In this document: positions 25,700-38,800 of the stretch, piece after piece
Numbering within the stretch: the stretch's first letter is position 1
Layout of the letters: every line of letters begins with the position of its first letter
Assembly: GCA_004154925.1 (NCBI GenBank)
Contig: QJNS01000152.1
Location: forward strand, 124,001 to 188,000
Reading direction: 5' to 3'
Length of the DNA: 64,000 nucleotides
Origin: Monosporascus cannonballus
Taxonomy: Eukaryota > Ascomycota > Sordariomycetes > Xylariales
Made by a program: the position numbers and the translations under genes
The notes under the pieces: model-generated
Databases searched by the model: none
What the model was told of the DNA's origin: nothing
What the model saw: the letters and a program-made list of their open reading frames with translations, nothing else

Positions 25700-27708
25700 A
25701 TTTATTAATAAATAATCCGAATAGCTTATTTACCAAATTTTTTGATTACCCGGATATTAAAATAAAATCCGAAAAAGAAAAAAAAATTCGTTTTTTTTGC
25801 GAAGAAATTTTTTGACGTTTGGATACCTTAAACGAACGCATTTTTTAACTTAAAAAAGATAATAATAATTTTACGATATCTTTTTAAACCATTTATAAAA
25901 AGCTTAAGGGAAAAAAAGGGTTCCGAAATCGAAAAACCTTTTCGAATAAGTTAAATTATTTAATTAAATTTTATTAAGAAATTAAAATTTTTTTAAACCT
26001 TTTCAGCTAAATCTTTTCGACGGAACTTTAATTAAGTTATAATTATTTTTAATTTGATGCCGAATATATTTCGGCTATTTTTTTATTCGATTTATTTCGT
26101 TTATTATACGAATCGAATTTGTAATCGGACGATTTATTAGAAATACGGTTATTTATTTCGAATCCGTTATAAAAACAATAAAGTATTTTGTTAATCGAAA
26201 AATAAAACCTAAAAATAAAATAAATATAACAATTATAAATAATTCGAATAAACGTTAAAAACAATTTCGGAATCATAAACGAAAAAATAAAAGCCGATTT
26301 ATAAATTTAACACTTACGATAAAAAGAATTCATATTTAATTAAAGTGGTACGTTAATTTAATTAATAACGAAATTTTTTGACGGCCTGAAAAAAATATAA
26401 AAAGATTTTTAAATTTAATCGGCTTAATTACATATCGGATTATATCATTATAGCAATTAAAATTAACGATCGTCATTACGTAAAACGTATTAAAAATATA
26501 AAAAAATAATAACAAATGCCGATATATAATTAATATTAATATTTTTTAACATAATAATATTTTTTACGGTACAGAATTAGGACTTACAAAATTAAAAGTT
26601 ATTTATAAGAAAAATTAAGGCTAAATTAAGTGCTTTAATTATCATAAATTAAGACACAAAACAATATAATATAAGGTACTTAAGAAATCGCGATAAGATA
26701 ATTAAAAACTAATATATAAAGGGTAATTTAAAAAAATTTAAAAAAATCAAAGTAAATTTATTAATATAATAAGGCCTAAATACATGTTAAATTCTCTATA
26801 GCGAAAAATCCAAGAATGAATACGAAAAATTAAAAAATTAACTTAATAAATATTGCGGATATAGTAAAAAATATTATAAGGATAATTATGCAAATATTAG
26901 AATCAAACGAAAAACGTTTATTCCGGAATTCCCGACCAATATAGCAAAATATATGCAATATATTGTTAACGACGAAAATATCCCGATTATAAGAAATAAA
27001 AATGATATATTTACGAACGAATTACCTATATATATTATAAGCAATTTAACTTTATAAATCGTATCGGAAATAATAAAAACAATAAATAATAATACCGATA
27101 CCTTCGAACTATAGCCCTAAAACATGTTTAATAATTAGCCGAAGTAAAAAATTAACACAGAAAAAATAATACCCGTAAAAAAACCTTTTTTTATTATAGA
27201 TAATATAATTACCAAATAAAAAAATCAATTTAACGCATAATAGAAAAACATTATTAGAAAGTTATTGCAGATTTTTATTTTTAATTAGTATTTATTATAA
27301 ACTTTTACAAAAGAAAGTTATTAAGAAAAAAATACATTAATTTACAACGAATATTTAAAACGATAATTAAGACGATATTTAATAATATATATTTGTAAAT
27401 ATAAAAAAATAATTTATTTCATAAGGAGAGAAATTATAATAAAATTAAAAATAACTGATAGAATTCGAAGAAATAATACGCCGGCAATAATAACAAATAT
27501 AACAACTTAAAGTATTAAACGAAAAAAAATAAAAAAAGTTCGATAAATTGGAATAAAAATTAAAAGAAAAACATTACTTATAAAAAAGCTATAAAATAAC
27601 AAAACTTAAAGAAATTAAAAGAAGTTTTTATAAAAAGCTTTAAATATAACGATAAAAAACGTTAATAACTTTATTATTTTGGATATACCAATCGGAATAT
27701 ATTGATAT
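25700..27708 (+). pseudogene. Gag-like relic of element D
   Basis: This follows the 5' LTR of D in the expected gag position. At about 26840-26900 the forward strand reads a degraded zinc-knuckle-like CGYSKKYYKDNYAN segment (from C-x2-C-x4-H-x4-C), the usual nucleocapsid motif. No frame is intact. The assignment rests on position and this one motif. Confidence 0.45.
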
Positions 27709-28559
27709 ATTATCCGACGGAGGGCTATAAGGCGTAACGCTAACAATTTTTTCTGAAGGTGGGCAGCTCCAATTTTTATTCGCCCACATTAACCAATCAA
27801 CTTCGGCAGGAAAAGTTACCTTTAGCCATACCTTATCTCGCGCTATAATACAAGTACTAATACCGGTCGTTATTACAAATCGCTATATCACATTCCGTAT
27901 AACGAGACGTTATCTATCGGGCTTGCTGCCAATTCATAATATCATTACCTGCAACTTAAAGCCTTAATCGCCGCGTACCACGATAAAAGTGCCTTAAATA
28001 AACTTAATACCTTAAAGCGGACTTCTCTGAAAGTCTGTGGTACTAATTTGCAGGGATTTCCATATTACCAGTACAAAATAAGCTCACCGAAACTCTTTGG
28101 CAATCGTTAAAAAATAACCCGAAATATCGAATGCCCTTATTAACAAATGCTTTTCAAAAAGACATAACGCTTTTATAAGCTTTCTATAATAAATTCCCCA
28201 ATTTCTGCAAAAGGAAGTACTTATTAATAATAACGTAAAGCAAAAAGTTATATATAAAAGTTTATGTTATATTACGCCGAAAGTTATAATCCTATTTAAA
28301 TTTAGATTTTCGCTAGTTACAGAAATTAACATTATTTATATTAAAATTATATTTATAAATAATTCGCAATATTATAACCATTTTTTCCGTTTTATTTTCA
28401 AAAAAACTACAAACAGAAATTTTATATTTATTTTTTACTTTAAGCTTTTTTTGAATTAATAAAATCCGTTTTTTCGTTATTCACTTCATATTAAGAAATA
28501 AAGCAATAAAATTATTAGCCTAAATAAATTATTTTATTTTATTATTAAGCGTTAAAAAT

Positions 28560-29160
28560 TCTTTAATTCGGCATATAATAAAAAAGTGCCTTTAACCTTT
28601 TTTAAATTAACCAACTGCTTCGTTATTTAATTTCTTTTTCGAATAGTTCTTATTATTTTTAATTAACCAGCTATTTCGTTATTCTAAACCTTTTTCGCGC
28701 TATATCTATTGCTATTAATCTTTTTTCGCGTAATTATAAAAATAATTATAGCGAAAAAAAAGGTTTTTAAGGAATATATAATACGGAAAATTACAAACGT
28801 TTCGAAATTTATTTACAAAATAAATTACTATACGTTAAATTAAATTTAATAAATCGTTACTTTTCTTATCGATTTTTCTAACTTTTAATCCTAAAACGCC
28901 TATAGGACCGCCGTTTTTGCCTAAATAATAATTTATCCATATTACGAATAACTTATAATAAACTAAAACCCAGGCCTTAAAGCCGGTATTATCGGCTTTA
29001 TTCGGGATCGTAATATTAAAAAGTAATTTCTTATTATACTTTATAATATATTTATTTAAGTTAATATTATATCTTAAAACGTAAAGTTCGAATATTTTTG
29101 TTTGTATTTATTTAACCCATTTATTATAACATTCGAAAAATAACCTAAATTAACTTTCGT
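28560..29160 (-). pseudogene. PiggyBac-type transposase relic
   Basis: On the minus strand, from about 29020 leftward, the translation reads IPNKADNTGFKAWVL, then a segment with W-x-N/H-Y-x-x-GKNGGPIGV, and further on a phase containing YYIFL-(D/K)-NLF. In fungal piggyBac-like transposases the order is IPNKPxxxGFKxWV, a hydrophobic stretch with W and a GPxGV motif, and then the DNLF motif carrying a catalytic Asp. Stops between these blocks are TAA or TAG, consistent with RIP. The N-terminal part probably lies on the other side of element B, near 35900-36180, where a minus-strand ATG starts a basic MGRKRKVAN stretch. The gene is dead. Confidence 0.55.
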
Positions 29161-29203
29161 AATCCCAGATTCGAAACCGTCGATAGATCGCTTATTATTA
29201 ACC

Positions 29204-29591
29204 TGTGACGAGCTATGCGGTTTAACCAATTATTAAACCTTAAGTCGACGGGTTTATATTGGCAGAAGTATCGTAGAAATCTGAGCAATAAATATAATAA
29301 CGTATTACGTTTCGTAATACCAAAAGTGCCTTGGGTAATAATATTATATTGTAAGCTAAAATTATCTAAATTATGGAATTAATAAGCGTATATATCCTTA
29401 TTCAGTTAGCTGGATTACTACCCGTAAGTTGGTAATTCGGCTTATTGGTTTACCACCAGTAAGTTGGTAATCCCGCTTACTGGCTTACCACCAGTAAGTT
29501 AGTAATCCATTACGTAACCTGATCCACATAGTTTTTTTGGCCTTCTTTGCTGCGACCGTTCCTGGAGGCCGTAACCTATCAGGTCGTAACA
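29204..29591 (-). repeat. 3' LTR of element B
   Basis: It runs from TGTGACGAGC to GGTCGTAACA on the plus strand. Internal GTAAGTTGGTAAT-type short repeats (about 29430-29510) are shared with the LTRs of D. Part of this LTR remains GC-normal. Confidence 0.88.
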
Positions 29592-30180
29592 CGATCTCCC
29601 CTCTCCCAAAATTTTGCCCTCAAGATTTCTTTTTTTCTAATAAGTTTTTATTTTTTATTTTTTTTCCGCATACCTTCAACATACCTTCCGGTATATCTAA
29701 ACGTCGTTTTCGCAATCCGAACAGCAACTTGCCCTAGCTAATTTAATTAAATTCGAAAGTTTTAACGCAATACCTTATTTTTTCTATTTTGTTCGGCAAC
29801 TTAATTACTAAATAATAAATGGGGTTTTTCGTTATAAGGAATACGTCCGTTAAGGTTATTTATATAACGGAATAAAAGTTTTTATTTTCATAATTAATCG
29901 CCATATCGCGGAATTAAAAAAATTAAAAAAAAAGTTAACGGCCGAAAAATCTTTATTTAAAGTTTTTATACATTTTTTTGCATATGTTATTAACGCCAAA
30001 ATTATTAATTTCAAGGTGCAAAACTTATTAATTATACTCTTTAATATTTAGATAATTTTAATAACTTTACGTAATTGGAATTAAAATCCGTAATTAAGGT
30101 TTAAGTTTTAAAAAAGGTAAATGTTATTAATTAGAATATGGTAAATTAAGGGTTTCCTTTCTTAGATTTTATGAATTAGG
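29592..30180 (-). other. Post-pol segment of element B
   Basis: About 590 bp between the integrase end and the 3' LTR. The same segment exists in C (40225-40870), D (inverted, 46660-47203) and F (about 1550-2100). In C it carries an intact antisense frame; here that frame is broken by a stop near 29813 (the plus-strand codon run FVRQLNY is followed by TAA), but its C-terminal coiled-coil-like part (LKKLKKKLTAEK at about 29915-29950) is still readable. Confidence 0.5.
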
Positions 30181-31269
30181 ATGTTATTATTTCGGGTGGT
30201 TCCGCCGTTATTGGTAAAAATTCTTTAATAGGCGTTAGGCGCTAATAAGGTTTTTAGCGAATTTCCAGGTATTTTCGGAATCCGGGTATTTTTTTTACTT
30301 AATTAAATACTAAATAAATCCGTTTTGCTTTCGTATGTTCAATATTTTTTTTATTTTGTATGTTTATTCGTTTTTTATTTTTACGTTATTTTATACCATA
30401 TATATCTTAATTATATTTGCTGTTAATTCGATTAAGACAATATAAAGAATTGGATAAAATTTAACATTTGGCGGAAATTTTAATTAGTAATTATTTTTTG
30501 AGATTTTCTTAATAATGTTGTATAAACCGATATATTTAAAATCAAGTTTTGTGTTAAACTTTTTTATTTAAATATTTTTGTAACGAAAAAAACTATTTTC
30601 TTTTTTTCGAAAATTAATGCTTTTAATTGTTTTTAATTATTATATTTATTTATTTAATTCCGTGTAAATTCTAGTTGTGTTTTTATTTCCTAATATAATT
30701 ATCGTAATTATTTTAATGTAAGGATTATTTTAATATTAATTAAATTATTATCGCGTATTTTTTGGTAAATTTTTAAAATAAAATCAAAATTTGCGTTTAT
30801 AAGTTTTATCTTAATATTTTCGTAATAAGTAATATTATAAGTTAATTATATGATTAATAAGTTTTTAACTTAATTATGTTATTCATAATTAATATAATAT
30901 CGTAAATAAGTTTCCAAAATTGGGTTTATTTATTTTATTTATTTATTTATTTAAAATCTAAATACGTTAAATAATTTATAATTAGGTTAATTTATATTAT
31001 TAGGCCTTATTAAAAGTCAAATATAAATATCCATCTTTTATTTAAAATAATATTTATTAATAATTTGTATATATTAAAAATATATTTGAAAAATAATATA
31101 TGTTAATTATTCGGCATTTATATTCTTATAATATGGTAAAAAATAAGAAGATTTCGTAAATCGGTCGACGATTACGAACGTATTATAGTAATGTATTTCC
31201 GTAATTGGATTTTTTAATATAAAAAATTTAATAATAAAGTTAAATATAACTACATATTATAAACGTTTT

Positions 31270-31340
31270 ATAATTAATAATGGTTATAATTTTCCGTATG
31301 GCTTATGTCGTCGAGCCTTTACTTTAACGTAAACATCGTA
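31270..31340 (-). pseudogene. Integrase zinc-binding/core junction of element B
   Basis: On the minus strand the sequence reads K-x-K-A-RRHKPYGKL before a RIP stop. This matches the conserved K-x-RRHKPYG-x-LQPL stretch that follows the HHCC domain of many fungal gypsy integrases. Confidence 0.7.
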
Positions 31341-34300
31341 TTACCGTATAAATCTTTATATCATTGATTTTATTTTAGGAAAAAAAATATATACGTTAAA
31401 GTTGTTTTAAAGTTTTATGGATCTTTGAATATCCATGTAACTGATGTTCGTATATTTTTCGTATTAAATTTTTCGGGTATTTTTCTGGAATTTATATTTT
31501 GTCCGTTTTTTAGTTTTTTGGAAGATTATCGTTATATTACTAGATCCTTTAATACATATTTAAAGGTATTACTCGAATTGTTGTAATTTGTCGTAAGCGT
31601 AAATATCTTTTTATAATAGTATCGAAAATTATATAGTTAATTTTAATTAATTTCTTTTCAAAATTTAATTATTTATTTATAGTTTTTACTTTATTATTTT
31701 CTGATTTTTTCTTGTAGATAATAATGACGTCGAAATTTGTTAATTTTTTTACGTAATAAAGCTATTGTTTTATAAATTTTTTAATCGTGGTAAATCGGGT
31801 AAGATTTTAATAATTCGTATAAACCTTAACCTGGTGCAAATTTTCCTTTAAAAAATGCTTAAATTTCTAAAATGCCATAATAATAGCCATTAACGTTTTA
31901 TCTGGAATATCGTAATTAAATTCGGTTCCTTTTAATTTGTACGAAAAAAATGTAATAAGGTATAATTTGCCTTAATTATTTCGTTATTTGATTATTACGT
32001 TTAATATGTAATCCGAAGTATCGGTTTTTAGTTTAACAGGGCGGTTTGGATTATATATAATTAGTACTTGTTTGCTGGTAATCGTATTCTTAATATTTTG
32101 AAATGTTTTTTCCGTATTTAGCATTTATTTAAAAAAAAAATTCGTAAGATTTATTAAAGATATAATTATTTTACTAAAGTTTCGAATAAATTTCCTATAA
32201 TAAATGGCGAATTCAAGGAATACCTATATGTTTTTAATTGTTATTGGCCTTTATTATTCTGTAACTGTAGCGATTTTCTTGGGGTTTATTTTGATATGTT
32301 CTGCGATAATAACGTATTCCAGATATTCCACTTTTTATATATAGAATTAACTTCTTTCTGCATTAACAAATAATTTTACGTCCTATAAAGCTTAAAGAAT
32401 TTTATAAACGTATTTTACGTATGCTTTTTTTGTTTTTGAAAAAATGAAAATGTCGTCGAAATAACAAATAATGAAAATATTAAGATATTTTCGTAATATG
32501 TAATTAATTATTCGCTAAAAAGTTATTGGTATGTTCGTAAATTCTATTAATATAACCAAATACTTAAATAATCCGTATTTCGTCTTACAGGTTATTTTTT
32601 ATTCGTATCTTTTTTTAATCCTAATAAGGTTATATTTATTTCTAAGATCGAATATTATAAACTATTTGGCTCCGTAAAGTCGGTCCTTTATTTCCGCAAT
32701 TAGGGATACTAATATTCGATTTTTAATAATAATATCGTTTAATTATCGATAATTAATTATAAGTCGTAATTTTGTATTTTTCTTAAGTACGAAAAATTTA
32801 AGGTATCCTGCTTGTAATTTTAAAGGTCGAATCCATCTTTTTTGTAACCGATTTTCCAGGTATTTTTAAAAGTACGTAATTCGTTTCCGTTAAGATTGTG
32901 AATAAAATAAAACTTTGTCGAAAATCCTTTTTTAAAAATTATTTCGTAATCTTATTCGCTATGTTTTAATAATTTCGTATCAAGCCTTTTTTAAAAAGCT
33001 GTTTGTATCTGTGATATTATGGTAGCATATTAGTTAAATTTTTTAATTCCTTGGGCTATTGTTTTTGCTGTTCCAGATCGTTATTTAATTGTTTTAATTT
33101 CGCTTTCATAGTAATAATAATACGTCGTATTTTTCTTTAATACCTGTTTTTTTATATCTTATTCCTTTAGGTAATAAGGTATTTATCGTATTTTTATATT
33201 TACATTCGTTACCATTATTAATTAAGTATTAAGATCTTAATTTTTCTTTTTTATATTTGTTAATAGGGAGTAAAACGAACTTTACCTGGCCAATTTTACC
33301 GTTAATCAAAACTCCGTACTAGCATATCTATAGTAATTTTAAGATTATATCGTAATTTCCGAATGAAACGATGTCGAAATTCACCGTCTGGTATCGTCCT
33401 TTAATAAGAATCTCGAGATAATTAATTTTGCGTATGATTTTTCCATTATCGTAAGCGAATTCTTGTTTTTTATAGGTAACCTTTTTCTTTTAATTTCTAT
33501 TCGAATTTATCGAGCCTTGCTTATATTTCTTCGTTCAGCGCGTTTAGCTGCTGTATTTATCGTTATTGTCGGCGTACTGTTCCTTCGAGCCGTATTAACT
33601 GTTCTTAATCTTTTTGCAATTTTTTTTCCTATCGAATAAATTGTTTTCTTATATTTGCGACTGCATTTTATTATACGTTATCCTGATTATCGTTCCAAAA
33701 ATCCTTTTTAAACTGACGTATTTTTTTAATAACCTTTTTTTGGGAGATTTTCAGTAAATATTAATTGAAAATAAAGATCCGTAATGGCTTTCTAATAGTA
33801 CTTTTTAACCGTACGCTGGATTAATTCCTTTTCCGTTTAGTGGTTGTACCATTTATAATAATAAAAGGGGTTTTTTTGCGGGTATTTTTTTTGGGCCAGC
33901 TCTTTGTTTCGGCCAACTGCTGGATATCTCCTGGGGTTATGGTTCAAAACTGTCGATACTATTATTTATCGTTTTTGTTGTTTCCGGTGCCATTTGGAAA
34001 GTCGAATCCCTTATAGTACATACGGGTAATTCGTTTATAGATATATTATTTTTATTTTTCGTAATCGGAATATTCTCGTCGTCGATAATATATAGCATGT
34101 ATTTTGCCGTATCGATCAAAAGTCCTGGGATAAATTTTTTCTGTCCAGTTTTAATATTTACGTAATTATCTTTATAACGCTTTTTGTTATGTTCGTAATA
34201 TCTGTTAAATCAGTTTTCTGGTTTTTCGCATTTTTCGTCGAATTTTTTGTTATAATGGTCCCTATTGCACCTTTTGCTATAAGTTTAGTACGTATTTAGC

Positions 34301-34699
34301 TTGGATTATATTAATGGTTTTGCTATTATTTCCTTAATCATTTTTAAATTATTTTTCTGGTATAAGGGTTTAATTATTCTGTCGTAATCCCTTAGGCCTT
34401 TTGTATTTATAAACTTTATGTTTTATTTTACTATAATTAAAATATTTAATTTGGTTCCAGTTTAATTTATAAATAACGCCGAATCCCATGAATCCCGGCG
34501 TTGTTTTATAAGAAATACGGGGTGCGTTTTATTATTTCTTTTGATTAGATTTTTTATATTCCGAATATAAAATATATTATCCTTTTTTTTATCGTTTTTT
34601 AAATTGTCGATTATTAATCTTAATTACCTTTGTAATATACCGGTTTAAGGTAATTAATTATTTAATCTGGAAAATTTTATTTTTTATATTATCCATTAG

Positions 34700-35210
34700 C
34701 CTTTTATAAAATATATCGATAAACGTATCGGTTTTGTTATTTTCTTATTTTACCTTAATTGCAAAACTTTTGAAAATTACGGCGTATTTAGATATAAATT
34801 CCTTTTATCGGAATTACAAAAGTTATTAAGCCGTAAATTGTTTTTTATCCCGATTGCCGAAGTTATTACGCATTTTGTTTGCGAAATTAATATAAAATAA
34901 AAAGATTTCGTTAATAAAATCCTTTTTATTTAAATTTTTTATTTCCTAGAAATTTTTTATAATAGGCTTAAACCAATTAGCCGTATTTCCCGTTAAGTAT
35001 ATTTTTATTATTAGGATTATATCCGTTAGGTTATTAAGATTTAAAAAACGAAAGTAAATTTATGCCTAAATTAAAAAGGTTTAAGGGTTATTTTTTTTAT
35101 TATAAGGTTCCGGCTTTTTAGGGTTTATGCGGGCGAGAAAGATTTGGGTAAATGGTATAGCCTTAAGTTATCGAACTTTTTTTTCCAGTTCCCGAATTCG
35201 AACCTGAAGT
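34700..35210 (-). pseudogene. Gag relic of element B
   Basis: The minus-strand frame just downstream of the 5' LTR reads LQVRIRELEKKVR, then after RIP stops NLNNLTDIILI, a stretch with YLTGNTANWF, and KDFINEIFLFYINFANKMR. These are typical of the capsid part of gypsy gag (the retrotransposon gag domain pattern G-x-A-x-x-W). It is non-functional. Confidence 0.6.
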
Positions 35211-35305
35211 TGTTAAGTAAGGGTTTTCTAAATACTGGTTAATATCTTAATAATGTTAAATATTATTTAAAATCTAATAGTATTATTAAACAAAAGCTTA
35301 TAATA

Positions 35306-35693
35306 TATAACGAATTATGCGATTTAATTAATTATTAAACCTTAAGTCGACGGGTTTATGTTAATAGAAATATCGTGGAAATCTAAGTAATAAATATAAT
35401 AATGTATTACGTTTTATAATATTAAAAATATTTTAAATAACGATATTATATTATATGTCAAAATTATTGAAATTATGGAATTAATAAACGTATATATCCT
35501 TATTTTGTTGGCTAAATTATTACCCGTAAATTGGTAATCCGGCTTATTAGCTTACCATTAGTAAGTTGGTAATCCGGCTTACTGGCTTATTACTAGTGAG
35601 TTGGTAATCCATTACGTGACCAGATCCACATAGTTTTTTTAGCCTTTTCTGCTTCGACCGTTCCTGGAGGCCGTGATTCGTTAGGTCGTAACA
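35306..35693 (-). repeat. 5' LTR of element B
   Basis: Same length (388 bp) and the same borders as the partner at 29204-29591 after allowing RIP (TATAACGA for TGTGACGA). It is more AT-shifted than its partner at the start and nearly unmutated at the GC-rich end. Confidence 0.88.
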
Positions 35694-37129
35694 TAACCGC
35701 AAAAAAAAGCTAATAATCGGATAATACGGTGAAAAATCCGAATTTATTTAATACGTATTAACCGACGTTTCCTTACAAACATACATATAAATTAAGGTAA
35801 AACAAAATAAATATAATTTTTAATATATATATTATACTATAAATAACCCTAAGAACATAATTTTTCTATTTTCGAATCGGGTTTATATTTATTTGTTTAT
35901 TATATTTCCTAATTAATTAAAATAATATAAAAATAAAAAATCATTTTAATAAAGTAGGTAATAACGGCCGTATTTAAATCTTACGTTTATCGATAATTAA
36001 TAGTTTAAAATAAACTTTATTTAATAGATTAAATAATACGTTAAAATAAAAGGTAATTATATTTATAGGTTTTTTTTATACGAATTAAGATGTAACTATA
36101 CCGCAAGAATTTGCGATTTTATTTTAATGTTTGCAACTTTCCGTTTTCGTCCCATTTTGCCTTGGTTTCTTAATAGAAAACGCGGTATTAAGCGGAAGGA
36201 AAAAATAGCAATATCGTTAACGTCAACACTTAAAGCATTTTCGCACCCGTGTTTCTGTGAAGTAGCGCAATCTTAATGGAGCTTTAATGGACCTAGTTTC
36301 TGTTCTAGGCTAATTGGCCCGCTAAAAATTCGTTACAGCTAACGTCTTGTCGCCTTCCGTCGGATAATGTTAAATTACGGAACTTTAAACAGGAATTACG
36401 TTATACCAAATATAATTAATAAATTTAAATTATTATAAAAATATAAGTTAAAATGCTATATAACGACGAATGCCAAAAATTAGGAATTCGCTTCCGATAA
36501 CGGAAAAATTATTTGCGAAATTAATTATTTTGAGAGTTTTATTTAAAAACGATACTAAATAATTAATTTCGATATCGTTTATTTAGGAATTACAATATAA
36601 CCTTAGAATTATTATGGATACGCCAATCCGGAGTTCTAATTAATGGTAAAATTAAGTAAATAAAATTTATTTTATTTCTTATTAACAAACGAAAAAAAAA
36701 TTAAGATCTTAATATTCGATCCATAATAACGATAAATGCAAGTATAAATATATGATAAAAACCTTACTACCTAAAAGAATAAAATAAAAGAAAAAAACGG
36801 ATATTAAAAAAATATAACGTATTGTTATTATTATCAAAGGAAAATTAAAATAATTAAATAACGATCTAAAATAAAAATAATCATTCCAAAGATTAAAAGA
36901 TCTAATTAATATATTATTATAATACCATAAATACAAACAGTTGTTTAGCAAAAAACTTAATACGAGATTATTAGAATATAACGAATAAAATTATAAAATA
37001 ATTTTTAAAGAAAAGGTTTTGATAAAGCTTTACATTATTTACAATTTCAGCTAAAATAAGTAACTTATATTTAGAAAATACCTAGAAAATCGGTTATAAA
37101 AAAATAAATTTAACTTTCGAAATTAGCAA

Positions 37130-37350
37130 TATAATACCTTATGTTTTTTATGTCGAAAAAAACCGGAATGTTATAATTTATAATTAATTTTCGATAATTA
37201 AACAATATTATTATTAAAGATCAAATATCATTATTTTTAATTCCGGAAATAAAAAACCGATTTTACGGAATTAAATAATTTTTAATATTCGATTTTACAA
37301 ATGAATATAACTTTATTAAAATTAAAAAAGGATATGAATAAAAAGTAATT
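37130..37350 (+). pseudogene. Reverse transcriptase relic of element D
   Basis: The plus-strand frame, with RIP stops ignored, follows the reverse transcriptase signature: an FVEKK-like turn, IDYRQLNN-like residues, ITIKDQYPLPLI-like residues, then FDLTNGYN-like residues and IKKGYEWK. Order and spacing are right for a Ty3/gypsy enzyme and set the plus orientation of D. Confidence 0.7.
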
Positions 37351-38589
37351 TTTAAAACGAAATACGGATTATTTAATTATTTGGTTACGTTAATAAAATT
37401 TATAAACATACTAATAATTCTTTAACAAATAATAAATTATGTATTACAAAAATACCTTAATAGTTTTGTCGTTTGATATTCTGAAAATATTTTTAATTTT
37501 TTAAAAAACAGAAAGTATATACGTAAAATACGTTTATAAACTTTTTCAAATTTTATAAGATATAAGGTAATTTATTAATATAAAAAATTAATTCCAAAAA
37601 TAAAAAATGAAATATTTAAAATATATTATTACCTTAAAATATATTAAAATCAATCTTAAAAGAATTGCTGCTATCATAAAATTCCAAACGTTAATAATAA
37701 TTAACAAATATACGCATTTTTTAGATTTGCTAATTATTACAGAAAATCTATTTAAAACTTTAGTAAAATAATTATATTTTTAACGAACTTTACGAAAGGA
37801 AAATTTAAATAAATACAAAATACGGAAAAAGTATTTTAAGATCTTAAAAATACGATTATTAATAAAATAATATTAATTGTATATAATTTAAGCCGTTTTA
37901 TTAAATTAAAACCCGATATTTCGGATTATGTATTAGGCATAATAATCGGATAACGAAATAATTAAGGCAAATTGTACCTTATTATATTTTTTTCGTATAA
38001 ATTCAAAGCAATCGAATTTAATTACGGTATTTCTAATAAGGAAATTATGGCTATTATTATAATATTTCGAAATTTAGCCATTTTCTAAAGGAAAATTTAT
38101 ATTAGGTTAAGATTTATACGGATTATTATATTTTTACCCCATTTATTACGATTAAAGAATTTATAAGATAATAATTAAGATATATAAAAGAATTGGCGAA
38201 CTTTAATTTCGTTATTATCTATAAAAAAGGTTTAGAAAACGGCAAAATAAACGTTTTAAGTAAATAACCGGATTTCGAAAAAAAATTGGTTAAGGTTAAT
38301 TATATAATTTTTAATATTATTATAAAAGGATATTTACGCCTGCGATAAATCGCGATAATTCGAGCAGTACTTTTTAATATATGTCAAAAAATCTAGCATA
38401 TAACGATAATTTTCTAAAAAATCAAAAAATAAATAAGATATAAGTTCCAGAAAAATACTAGAAAACTTTAATAGGCAATAAATGCGAATATTAATTATAT
38501 AAATACCTAGAAATCTATAAAATCTACAACGATTTTAACGTATATATTTTTTTAAAAAATAAAATTAACGGTATAGAATATTATATAAT

Positions 38590-38800
38590 AATACAATATT
38601 TACGTTAAAGTAGAGATTCGACGGCATAAGCTATACGAAAAATTACAGCCATTATTAATTATAAAGTAATTATAATATTTAGTTATATTTAACTTTATTA
38701 TTAAATTTTTAATATCAAAACTTCCAGTTACGGAAATATATTACGATAACATTTTCGTAATCGTCGATCCATATACGAAATCTTGTTACTTTTTATTATA
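38590..38800 (+). pseudogene. Integrase relic of element D
   Basis: The plus-strand frame gives VEIRRHKLYEKLQPL, the RIP form of the RRHKPYGKLQPL motif seen in B and C, followed by traces of the catalytic core around 38740-38800 (NIFVIVDPYTKS-like). It is inactivated. Confidence 0.65.

Larger units (their letters stand above)
29204..35693 (-). mobile_element. Ty3/gypsy retrotransposon B, inserted in transposon P
   Basis: Two LTRs of exactly 388 bp (29204-29591 and 35306-35693) are flanked by a perfect TAACC duplication (29199-29203 and 35694-35698). The element is 6490 bp and reads on the minus strand: gag at about 34700-35210, protease to reverse transcriptase in the middle, integrase with a recognisable RRHKPYGKL motif at about 31280-31330. 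A post-pol segment of about 590 bp precedes the left LTR. RIP stops occur throughout. Confidence 0.88.
27713..36364 (-). mobile_element. DNA transposon P (piggyBac-like), inserted in D and split by B
   Basis: The ends carry inverted repeats: TCCGACGGAGGGC at 27713 and, on the other strand, TCCGACGGAAGGC ending at 36364. Both continue with similar sequence for about 30 bp (an ACGCTAACA-like and ACGTTAGCT-like stretch). Without element B it is about 2.16 kb. A minus-strand relic of a transposase with piggyBac-type patterns lies inside. Flanks read TTA and TAA next to the TIRs, so the duplication may be TA or a mutated TTAA; this is unresolved. About 27713-28110 is notably less RIP-mutated than its surroundings. 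Element D's own sequence resumes on the far side. Confidence 0.6.

Noticed and set aside
29537..29741. Two overlapping forward open frames at 29.5 kb
   Set aside because: They span the LTR border and post-pol segment of element B with low-complexity Phe-rich translation.
33937..34119. 60-codon minus-strand frame as a stand-alone gene
   Set aside because: It is a stop-free fragment of the gag-pol region of element B, not an independent gene.
36709..36951. Open frame with hydrophobic translation suggesting a membrane protein
   Set aside because: It is antisense to RIP-degraded element D; the hydrophobicity comes from AT-rich codons.
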